Assembly (NCBI RefSeq): GCF_001039005.1
Contig: NZ_LDWR01000033.1
Span: forward strand, 95,404 to 159,403
Reading direction: 5' to 3'
From: Burkholderia cepacia
Lineage (GTDB): Bacteria; Pseudomonadota; Gammaproteobacteria; Burkholderiales; Burkholderiaceae
DNA: 64,000 nt
Positions 53,880-61,880 of this stretch are shown one piece after another. The notes under the pieces are model-generated. The model was not told where the DNA came from and made no database searches. It worked only from the letters and a program-made list of their open reading frames with translations. Both the position numbers and the translations under genes were made by a program. The first letter of the stretch is position 1; each line of letters starts with the position of its first letter.

Positions 53880-56800
53880 ATGACCGCTTCTTCGGGCGTC
53901 ATTCTTCCCAAGCCGACTGAGGTCTACGTCGCGCCGCTGCTGCAAATCGAAACCGTCGACGTCAAGGCGGGCGTCAAGGCGTGTGATCGCTGGTTGCGTG
54001 CGATCAGCCACGACTTCATCACCATCGAGCGGCTCGAAATGGTTGCCAATGCGCTGCCGGTGGTGGCGAACATCATGGCAGCCGTCGATCTCGTGCTCGA
54101 TATCAAGGACATGATCGAGCATGGGCAGAGCGGCAAGCATCCCGATGTGTTCGATTATCTGAACCTCGGTCTCGACCTGATCGGCATCATCCCGATTCCA
54201 CCCGGTACTGCCGAATTCCGGATGGGTGTGCGCCCGGTGATGAAGCTCGTGCGGCAGAAGGTCGTCGAAAGCGGCAAGGCACTTGGTGAAGCGACATTGC
54301 AGGTCATGCAGACCGCACTGCTGCAGGCACTCATCGACAGTCTGAGCGAGCAGTTCGCCGGCCGTATTCAGAGTTTCGTCGATGGCGTGAAGAAAGAGCT
54401 GGACAACCTGCTCAAGACCTGCGCCGATTACATCGAAAAATTCATGGTCGGCTTCGCGCGCCTGTTCGAGGAGGTGGCGGGCGAGAAGCAATTGAGCGTC
54501 GCGCACAATGTGCGGGCGGTTGGGCAGCATGCGGGCCAGGTTGCATCGGGCTTCGCGGCGCATGACGCTCGCAAGACATTTGCCGGGCTCGGTCATATGA
54601 TCGTCGACTTCGTGAAGATCGAGGCGAAAGAGCTCATCAACACGGGGACGCAGGCGGCGAAAGTGCTCGATCTCAAGTATCGCGAGCCGCTGCTGAACAT
54701 GGCGAAGACATTGCGCACGATGATCCCGGTGGTCAAGGAGAAAATCCTCGCGCTGGGCGGCATCGATGCCGGCAAGATCGGCTGGTTGATCAACCTTATC
54801 CAGGTCGCCATCGACAAGAAGCGCGACTTTTTGCATCGTCAGCGCAAACACCAGACCGGAATCAAGGAGCAAGGCAGCACCAAGGTGCACCGCCAGGAGG
54901 GTGAAGGCCAGAAGGAATCGGTCCGGCATACGGAAGAGGCGCAGCATCCCGGCCCGAACGACTGCAAGCTCGGATGTCCGGCGTCGACGCCCGCGGCGGC
55001 GACGAGACGTTCAGTCGGATTTGCGCTGGGCGACGAACGGGTGACCCATCAGGATTTCGTCCTTCCCGGCGTGATGCCGATCATATGGAGCCGCACCTAT
55101 CGGTCTTTCTTCGACGCAAATGACGTGCATGGCGAGCTCGGCGCCCGATGGATCACATCATTGACGACGCGCATCGACATGCATGCATCGAAGCTCGTGT
55201 ATCACGATGCGACCGGTCGCAGCATCGACTATCCGCTGCTTTCCCCGGGCGACGCGCACGATGATCGCGGCGAAGGATTGACCTTGTTGCGGCTGGACGA
55301 GTCGTGGATGACTGTCACGCGAGGCCACGAATTGCTTGAAGCATACGAGAAGCGTGGCGACGCGTTTCGTCTCGCATTCATCAAGGATCGCTCCGGCAAT
55401 CAGCTGACACTCGACTACGACGCGCAGCAACGCCTCTCTCGGATCATCGCGCCACAAGCGATTGTTGCGTTCGCATACGACGACAAGCATCGCATCGCCG
55501 AGGTGCTGCATCACGATAGCGAAGGAACACGGGTCGGCACGCTTGCGCGCTACGAATACGGCGAGGACAACGATCTCGTCGCAGCAACGGATCGCAACGG
55601 CAACCGCCGTGAATATGCGTACCGTCATCATCTGATCACGCGCTATACGGACCGCACCGGTCGTGGCACCAATCTTGAATGGAACGGAACCGGACCGAAG
55701 GCGAAATGTGTTCGCGAATACGCGGATGGTGGCAGCGATGAGACTCGCTTCGCGTGGCACCCCGACTTCCGGATGGTGAGCGTGACCGATGCGCTCGGCA
55801 ACGTCACGCGACACTACTACGACCGTTACGGCTATCCGTTCAGAATCATCTATCCGGAAGGCCGCGAGGAGTGGATGTATCGCGATGTGCACCACAATCT
55901 CGTGCAGCATACGTATCCGGATGGCGGCAACGAGAAGATGGCGTACGACGCCCGCGGCAATATGGTGCGCCACCAGCGTGTCGACGGCAGCGTGATCGAG
56001 ATGGAATATGACGAGAAGGATCAGATGATCCGCATTGTCGATCCGCAGGGGCATGCATGGAAACGCGGCTATGACGAAGCGGGGAACGTCGAGCTGGAGA
56101 CGGACCCGCTCGGCCACGAGACGAAATACAGCTACAACGCGCAGGGGCTGCCGAGTGAAGTGACCGATGCGAAGGGCGGCACGACGGTCATGGCATACGA
56201 TGAGGCTGGACGACTGACTGCGCATACCGATTGTTCGGGTAAGACGACGCAGTGGAAATATGACGCGCAAGGTCGTTTGGTCGAAGCCACGGATGCGATG
56301 GGTATCGCGACAGCGTTCGGCTATGGCGCAAACGGCTGGCTGAGTGAGGTGCGGACGCCAGCGGGCGTCGAACGCTTTCAATACGACGCCGAAGGGCGCC
56401 TGCTGAATTACACCGATCCAATGAACCGCACGACGCGCTACGGCTACGATGCGGCGGGCCGGTTGCATACGCGCAGCGATGCCCTCGGCCACACGCTGAA
56501 CTACGGCCACGATCGCCTCGGCCGGCTGGTCAGTCTGATCGATGCGAATCAGGCCAGCTATCGATTCACCTATGACCCTGTCGGCCGGCTGCTCGAAACG
56601 GTGGATTTTGACGGGATAGTGACGCGTTACGGCTTCGATGACGAAACGAGTCGCCTGTCGACCATCGACGTTGCGGGAAAGGTCACACGGGTCGAATACG
56701 ATGGAGCAGGCCGGCTGACACGCCGCGCAAGCGGCGATGCCGACGAGCGCTTCGCTTACGATGCGTTCGGTCGTCTGGCCGACGCGCAAAATGCATTCAG

Positions 56801-58625
56801 CCGGGTGCAGCATTTCTTCGATCCGGTCGGCAATCTGGTTCGCGAACATCATGCATACGACTTGTTCGGTGTCAAGCGCAGCTACGTATGGCATCACACG
56901 TATGACGAGCTGGGCAACCGCAAGCGGACGATCCGACCCGATGGCCACGTGATCGACTGGTTGACCTACGGTTCCGGGCATGTCCATGGGATGCTGCTCG
57001 ATGGCGACGAACGGATGCAGTTCGAGCGGGACGATCTGCACCGTGAGGTCCGGCGTGTGCTGCCGAGCAAACTGATCCAGAGCACGGATTACGATCCGGC
57101 GGGCCTGATCCGGAGCCAGACTCTCCGGCGCGAACATGCGCCCGCGCCGCTGAGCGGCAGACATTACCGCTACGATCTCGCGGGTCAGCTGACGCATGTC
57201 GAAGACAGTCGGCGCGGATTGAGCGATTACCGATACGATCCGATCGGACGATTGATCGAGTCGATCGGGCCCGGAGGCACGGAGCGGTTTGCGTTCGATC
57301 CGGCGAGCAATGTGATCGACGCACGGAGTCCTGATCATCGTCAAGCGCGCACGCCGGCGAGCCCGGTTCGGCCTGAAAGCACGTTGCCACCGCAGGTGTC
57401 GAAGGTGCTCGGCAACCTGCTTCGTGCGTATGCGGGCAAGCAACTCGAGTATGACCCGCAGGGTAACCTCGTCGAAACCCGAGCGGTGGGCAGCCTGCAG
57501 CGCTTCGAGTGGGACGGATTCAATCGACTGGCACGGGCCCTGACTGAAACCGAGGCACGCCGCAGCGAGGCACGTTATTTCTACGATGCGTTCGGGCGAC
57601 GAATCGCGAAGGAAGTCGATGGAGTTGTGACGACGTATGGCTGGGAAGGCAACGCGCTCGCATACGAAAGCGGCGCCACGAGCAGTACGCATTACGTGTA
57701 CGAGGCTGATTCGTTCGTGCCGCTCGCCCAGTATGTCGGCGCGGCGGTCGAGGGTGTGGAAACGCCGAGCCACGATGCCGTGATGCGTCATACGCCTGAG
57801 GATGATCCACTGCGGCGAATTCCGGAACCGAAGTCGAAGGCGGGGGTGTACTACTACCACTGCGATCAGATCGGCACGCCGCAGTTGTTGACCGACGAGC
57901 TTGGGGACGTGGTGTGGGAGGCCAGCTACAAGGCTTGGGGTGACGCGCGAGAAGTCATCGAGCGCGTATCGCGTGCCACGGGCTTGACAGTGCGCAATCC
58001 GATCCGGTTCCAGGGGCAGCAGCTGGATGACGAGACCGGGCTTGCCTACAACCGGCATCGTTACTACGCTCCAGAGAGCGGACGTTTCATTTCGAAGGAT
58101 CCTGTCGGCTTGCAGGGAGGACTGAATACGTATCGGTACGGCCCCAATCCCACGGGCTGGATCGATCCGTTGGGCACGACCTGCAAGAAGTTCAGGTCCG
58201 GCCGGTTTGCGACGCCGGATGGTGCGGCAAAGGCCGCCTTGCTCCGATATAACGACAAGTCGATTCGTGACAACGTCGAATACGGTGGCCTGATATACCG
58301 AACGCCGGACGGTCGATACGACTATACGAAGGCGATCAAGGGTGAGGGGGACGCCGTGAACCCATGGGATCCGCGTGCTCCGCAACCGCCGGCATGCTCG
58401 CAGGAAGTCGGATATTGGCACACGCACGGAGATCATTCAGACCGACGCGGAAATCGGACAACGAAGGACAAGGATTACTACGACAGCAACAACTTCTCGC
58501 AGCCGGACAAGGATGCCGCCAAGATGGGGCTGGACGAAGATCCTGACTATCGAGGGTATGTCGGCACACCGAGTGACGGACATAAGGGCTACGAAGCCGC
58601 GACGGACAAGGTCTATCGTCTATGA
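53880..58625 (+). CDS. Rhs polymorphic toxin with C-terminal DUF4329/JAMM-like domain
   Basis: A 1581-residue T6SS-linked effector. The first 350 residues are helical with hydrophobic runs and no PAAR motif. A DUF6531-type domain follows (VGFALGDERVTHQDFVLPGVMPI), then many YD repeats that form the Rhs shell. The core ends DPVGLQGGLNTYRYGPNP.GWIDPLG near residue 1430. The last 150 residues match DUF4329: E1467 in EYGGLIY, H1514-T-H1516, and S1540-QP-D1543 in NFSQPD give the E...HxH...SxxD set of JAMM metalloproteases. Lower GC than its neighbours. The immunity gene overlaps its stop by 4 bases. Confidence 0.9.
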   Translation: MTASSGVILPKPTEVYVAPLLQIETVDVKAGVKACDRWLRAISHDFITIERLEMVANALPVVANIMAAVDLVLDIKDMIEHGQSGKHPDVFDYLNLGLDLIGIIPIPPGTAEFRMGVRPVMKLVRQKVVESGKALGEATLQVMQTALLQALIDSLSEQFAGRIQSFVDGVKKELDNLLKTCADYIEKFMVGFARLFEEVAGEKQLSVAHNVRAVGQHAGQVASGFAAHDARKTFAGLGHMIVDFVKIEAKELINTGTQAAKVLDLKYREPLLNMAKTLRTMIPVVKEKILALGGIDAGKIGWLINLIQVAIDKKRDFLHRQRKHQTGIKEQGSTKVHRQEGEGQKESVRHTEEAQHPGPNDCKLGCPASTPAAATRRSVGFALGDERVTHQDFVLPGVMPIIWSRTYRSFFDANDVHGELGARWITSLTTRIDMHASKLVYHDATGRSIDYPLLSPGDAHDDRGEGLTLLRLDESWMTVTRGHELLEAYEKRGDAFRLAFIKDRSGNQLTLDYDAQQRLSRIIAPQAIVAFAYDDKHRIAEVLHHDSEGTRVGTLARYEYGEDNDLVAATDRNGNRREYAYRHHLITRYTDRTGRGTNLEWNGTGPKAKCVREYADGGSDETRFAWHPDFRMVSVTDALGNVTRHYYDRYGYPFRIIYPEGREEWMYRDVHHNLVQHTYPDGGNEKMAYDARGNMVRHQRVDGSVIEMEYDEKDQMIRIVDPQGHAWKRGYDEAGNVELETDPLGHETKYSYNAQGLPSEVTDAKGGTTVMAYDEAGRLTAHTDCSGKTTQWKYDAQGRLVEATDAMGIATAFGYGANGWLSEVRTPAGVERFQYDAEGRLLNYTDPMNRTTRYGYDAAGRLHTRSDALGHTLNYGHDRLGRLVSLIDANQASYRFTYDPVGRLLETVDFDGIVTRYGFDDETSRLSTIDVAGKVTRVEYDGAGRLTRRASGDADERFAYDAFGRLADAQNAFSRVQHFFDPVGNLVREHHAYDLFGVKRSYVWHHTYDELGNRKRTIRPDGHVIDWLTYGSGHVHGMLLDGDERMQFERDDLHREVRRVLPSKLIQSTDYDPAGLIRSQTLRREHAPAPLSGRHYRYDLAGQLTHVEDSRRGLSDYRYDPIGRLIESIGPGGTERFAFDPASNVIDARSPDHRQARTPASPVRPESTLPPQVSKVLGNLLRAYAGKQLEYDPQGNLVETRAVGSLQRFEWDGFNRLARALTETEARRSEARYFYDAFGRRIAKEVDGVVTTYGWEGNALAYESGATSSTHYVYEADSFVPLAQYVGAAVEGVETPSHDAVMRHTPEDDPLRRIPEPKSKAGVYYYHCDQIGTPQLLTDELGDVVWEASYKAWGDAREVIERVSRATGLTVRNPIRFQGQQLDDETGLAYNRHRYYAPESGRFISKDPVGLQGGLNTYRYGPNPTGWIDPLGTTCKKFRSGRFATPDGAAKAALLRYNDKSIRDNVEYGGLIYRTPDGRYDYTKAIKGEGDAVNPWDPRAPQPPACSQEVGYWHTHGDHSDRRGNRTTKDKDYYDSNNFSQPDKDAAKMGLDEDPDYRGYVGTPSDGHKGYEAATDKVYRL

Positions 58626-58987
58626 GATACGGCGCACTGTTTTTCCTACTTGTGTTTCCTATATTTGCCATGAGTGAATCGATTTTCGGTACAGCAGAAA
58701 GAAGTAGCGTCACCCTCAATACTGCGACGGTTGTCGGTTTGAAGGCCGCATACGAGGACTTCGCGAAAAGCGGACAGAATCTCGGAAATTTCGAAATTCG
58801 TATCGACGAACGGAAAGCGGCTGACGGGGAAGGGCAAGATGGAAAAGATGCCATTTCCGTGACGTTCATCGCGAAACTGATCCCGGGAAAGCGAGGGCTC
58901 GGCAACGCCAATAGGCTTGGCGAGTCAGTTGGCTACGTGATTTCGCCGGAGAGCGGAGAGATTCTCAGGGTCTACGGGATCAAGTAG
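58622..58987 (+). CDS. Probable periplasmic immunity protein for the Rhs toxin
   Basis: 121 residues. A signal peptide (ALFFLLVFPIFAMS) is followed by a small globular domain. It overlaps the rhs stop by 4 bases, the usual position of the cognate immunity gene, and the signal peptide implies that the toxin acts in the periplasm. I recognise no family; function is inferred from position and from a decayed second copy at 59299-59631. Confidence 0.7.
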   Translation: MRYGALFFLLVFPIFAMSESIFGTAERSSVTLNTATVVGLKAAYEDFAKSGQNLGNFEIRIDERKAADGEGQDGKDAISVTFIAKLIPGKRGLGNANRLGESVGYVISPESGEILRVYGIK

Positions 58988-59034
58988 CGATCGTGCAATG
59001 AACGTATTTTGTTGATCTGAATTCAACGCGTCGT

Positions 59035-59631
59035 GTGAATGGTGGCCGAAGGATTGCTCATCCGCGAATACATTGGAGGCAAGTCCACGGCGCCTTGCTG
59101 CGTAATGGAGGTTGCTTCAATTATTTCACCCGGGGCACGCGTGCGCCGAATCTCACGGATGATTTCCCGGGATTGCTCATCCCGACGTGCTGGAGATTGC
59201 TGTGGGAAGACCGGCGTTACGTGAACGGCGTCGTTCCCGACGAATCGCAGTATTTCCTCGAGCCGCGGCAAGCGCCGCAGACGAGCATGAACCCGTGATA
59301 CCTGGAAAACACCAAGAGCAAGCTGAGTTTCGGCGCGATCGAGCGATGTTCCGTCCAGCTCGATACCGCGACGCTGCTCGGCCTGAAGGCCGCCTATGAG
59401 GATTTTGCGAAGACCGTGCAGGATCTGCGCAACTTCGAGATCTGCATCACGGACGAAAGTGCCGCCAGGGTCGATCCGAAGCCCGAGAATGCCGTCATCG
59501 GCGTGACGTTCCTGGCGAAGATGCCTCCCGGCATGCGCGGGCTCGGCAACGCGAGTCCGCTCGGAACGTCGATCGAGTATGTTGTTTCGCCGGAAACCGG
59601 CGAAATTCCCAAGGTTTATCTGACCAAGTGA
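59035..59631 (+). pseudogene. Remnant of a second toxin tail / immunity gene
   Basis: One frame runs from 59035 with a TGA at 59296-59298 and then continues open to 59631. After the stop it encodes ERCSVQLDTATLLGLKAAYEDF ... VGVTFLAKMPPGMRGLGNASPLG-like sequence, clearly a paralogue of the immunity protein at 58622 (ERSSVTLNTATVVGLKAAYEDF ... IAKLIPGKRGLGNANRLG). It lacks start and signal peptide. The part before the stop (NYFTRGTRAPNLTDDF) may be the tail of a displaced Rhs toxin. A GTG at 59416 gives only a fragment. Confidence 0.6.
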
Positions 59632-59664
59632 CTTCGGACGCGGTGAAGGTGGTCAGCCTTCGTA

Positions 59665-60361
59665 TGTGGATAACCCGGCAAAAAGCGACACGAAACGCTG
59701 TGCGAGCAAAAGGTGAGCATGCGGCCGGATCGCAAGCTGGGTGCGGATCCCCGCGAATTCGGACCGTGACAAGCCGATCCGAATGCGTAAGCACACGACT
59801 GGGCGGAGGGCAGCAGGCTCTATGACGTGAGCGTTTGCGGAATGTGCATCGCGTTTCGTGCAATTGCCTGCGGGCCACATGTGGACAACTCGCACACCCA
59901 ATCAGTTGAATCGCTGTGCGCTGAACAGGTGAGTACCTTGCATTCGACCACACGAATCAGCCCGAATGCCTTGTCTGGTGGGGCTTTGCCGGAACGGAGC
60001 AGTTGATGCGGATAGTTTTCGAGCGATCCGTCGTGATTGAATGCCTTGTGGATATCGAGGAGTCAAAGCACTCGAAGGCCTGTGCACCCAATGGGTGAGG
60101 GTAATTGAATTCGGTGCAGATGTTCGCGTTATCTCACGGGTTGTGGATATCGCACGCCAAAACAACCCGAAACACTGTGCTGACCAAGGGTGAGCGAGTC
60201 GACCGATGGCGGCAAGCGTCATCGCCATGACCGATGTGGATATCCTGTTCCGCGCCGACTCAAAACCCTGTGATTTCCAAGGTGAGGGCGCCGAGCATCG
60301 TATCGATGTGGACAACCGCCCAGCAAAGTCACTCGAAACGCTGTGCATTCGAGCGGTGAGC
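59665..60361 (+). repeat. Array of six degenerate 54-bp repeats
   Basis: The gap 59632-60446 has no gene. It holds six units of 53-55 bp at 59665-59718, 59880-59934, 60047-60100, 60142-60195, 60235-60287 and 60307-60361. Each begins TGTGGA(T/C)A, has CGAAnCnCTGTGC near position 28-39 and ends GGTGAG. Intervals between starts shrink from 215 to 167, 95, 93 and 72 bp. The first 9 bases of unit 1 are a perfect DnaA box (TGTGGATAA); the others differ at one base. All units have the same orientation. Confidence 0.8.
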
Positions 60362-60446
60362 GTGAGCACGCTCAAGCCGGCCAAGCCCCGCGATCAGAGG
60401 CCCTGGCGGCAACCGAGGACCCCCACCGCGGCGCGCATCGTACCAC

Positions 60447-61205
60447 TCAAGTCTGCTGATCGAGCGCCTGTACGACCGCCTTCTCCCCAAGACTCCCGGC
60501 CGGCCCGACCACCGCATAGTTGAGCCCGTTCACCGACCCATACCGTGCCAGCAACGCACCATCCACGCGTTGCCCGGCCGGCAGCAGGCGATGTTTCGAT
60601 TCCGCCGGCCGGAGATAGAAGCTCAGCGTTCGCCCGGCACCGTCCTCATAGAGCACCATCGCAGCCGTGGCCCCGCTGTCCGTCGTGAACAACCGTCCGC
60701 CGACCGGCCTGAACCCCGCCGTGCTCAAATCCGGCAGCTTCGCCGACGCGCCGACGCGCTGGGTGAGCCACCCCTGCAAATCACCCGCACCCGTCGGCCG
60801 GTAATCCACCTTCGCCGTCTGATCGACCACCATCATCCGGTAAGCCTCGACCGCATCGCTCATCGGCGCGACAGCCGGCGCCGCATTCCACCCACGCGCT
60901 TGCCACCCGCCAAACGTCCCCAGCCCGACGCAGAACACGAACGAGGCCGCCATCGCGAACCGCATCCGCGAGCGTTCCGCCTGCCGGCCGCGAATCGCCG
61001 CTGGATCGAGCGCAGGGTTATCGGCCGGCATCCGCACGCTTTCGAGCGCGGCCCGCAACCGCTGCGCATCCTGCTGCCAGCGCTTCACCTGTTCCGCGCG
61101 CTCCGGATGCAGCGCGAGATAGCGCTCGACCGCGGCGCGCGCCTCGTCGTCGAGCTGGCCGTCGACATAGGCCTGAAGGTCGTGTTCGTTCGGAGGCGTG
61201 TTCAT
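60447..61205 (-). CDS. Anti-sigma factor (transmembrane)
   Basis: 252 residues. The N-terminal zinc-less anti-sigma-like helices (HDLQAYVDGQLDDEARAAVERYL) are followed by one membrane helix near residues 82-102 (RFAMAASFVFCVGLGTFGGW) and a periplasmic domain. It overlaps the sigma gene by 4 bases (ATGA). It should hold the sigma factor at the membrane until a signal arrives. Confidence 0.88.
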   Translation of the reverse strand: MNTPPNEHDLQAYVDGQLDDEARAAVERYLALHPERAEQVKRWQQDAQRLRAALESVRMPADNPALDPAAIRGRQAERSRMRFAMAASFVFCVGLGTFGGWQARGWNAAPAVAPMSDAVEAYRMMVVDQTAKVDYRPTGAGDLQGWLTQRVGASAKLPDLSTAGFRPVGGRLFTTDSGATAAMVLYEDGAGRTLSFYLRPAESKHRLLPAGQRVDGALLARYGSVNGLNYAVVGPAGSLGEKAVVQALDQQT

Positions 61206-61723
61206 TTTTTCATCAAGCGCAAAGAAGGAGCAGGAAGCTCGCCGTCGCTGAGCTGGCGCAGCGCCTGGCGCGCGCGGGAGAGCCGCGACATCACGGTGCC
61301 GATCGGCACCTCGAGCAGGTCGGCGACTTCCTGATAGGTGAAGCCCTCGACCGCGACGAGCAGCAGCAGGCTGCGCTGCTCGTCCGAGAGCCGGCCGAAC
61401 GCTTCGAGCGTCGCGCGCGCCGTGAATTCGCGTTCGGCGGACGGCCAGTGTGCTTCGTCGTCGTCACGAATGCGGCCGAGCAGCCAGCTGTAGCGCTTCG
61501 CGCTGCGTTTCCCGTCGAGGAACTGCCGGTACAGGATCGTGAAGAGCCAGCTGCGCAGCGACGCGTCGTCACGACGGCTCGTCCAGCGCGACAGTGCGCG
61601 CTCGAGCGTCGACTGGACGAGATCGTCGGCCGCGTGGACGTCGCGCGCCAGCCAGAGCGCGAAGCGTCGCAGCCTGGGGAGGAGTTCGCGCAACGCGTCG
61701 TCGTCGAGGGCGGTGGAGGGCAT
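61202..61723 (-). CDS. ECF RNA polymerase sigma factor
   Basis: 173 residues. Region 2 (RFALWLARDVHAADDLVQSTLERAL ... RSWLFTILYRQFLD) and region 4 (RLSDEQRSLLLLVAVEGFTYQEVADLLEVPIGTVMSRLSRARQ) are clear. ATG 61723 is chosen because the sigma promoter lies at 61763-61787; the upstream ATG 61777 would be inside that promoter. Partner anti-sigma follows. Targets are likely its own promoter and the catalase operon. Confidence 0.92.
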   Translation of the reverse strand: MPSTALDDDALRELLPRLRRFALWLARDVHAADDLVQSTLERALSRWTSRRDDASLRSWLFTILYRQFLDGKRSAKRYSWLLGRIRDDDEAHWPSAEREFTARATLEAFGRLSDEQRSLLLLVAVEGFTYQEVADLLEVPIGTVMSRLSRARQALRQLSDGELPAPSLRLMKK

Positions 61724-61762
61724 GGCCGGGCCGGTTGCCGAAAGGGTCGAGATGCCGCGTAG

Positions 61763-61787
61763 GACGCCGGTCGGCACCGATTATTCC
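61763..61787 (-). promoter_or_regulatory. ECF promoter of the sigma/anti-sigma operon
   Basis: On the minus strand GGAATAA (61787-61781), 14 bp, CGTCCTACGCGG (from 61766). The -35 and extended -10 blocks are identical to those of the divergent catalase promoter. Confidence 0.85.
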
Positions 61788-61813
61788 ATCAAGCATAGGA
61801 AAAAAATTTTCGT

Positions 61814-61845
61814 GGAATAAAGCGGCGCGGGTGGCGTCCTACGCG
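61814..61845 (+). promoter_or_regulatory. ECF promoter of the catalase-like operon
   Basis: GGAATAA at 61814-61820, 14 bp, CGTCCTACGCGG from 61835, about 35 bp before the catalase start. It is the same element as the divergent promoter at 61763-61787, so both are probably read by the sigma factor encoded there. Confidence 0.85.
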
Positions 61846-61880
61846 GGTTCGACAATGATCTGACGATCGGGAGCACATTC

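Noticed and set aside
55158..58436. Minus-strand open frame of 1092 codons antisense to rhs
   Set aside because: No recognisable domain or ribosome site. The plus-strand YD repeats are unambiguous. Long antisense frames are common opposite repetitive GC-rich genes.
59665..60361. CRISPR array
   Set aside because: Units are degenerate, intervals range from 72 to 215 bp minus the unit length, and no cas gene is near. The repeat is not near-identical as CRISPR repeats are.
48965..60361. Prophage or integrative element
   Set aside because: No integrase, capsid, portal, terminase or transposase is present. VgrG and Rhs belong to type VI secretion and not to a complete phage here.
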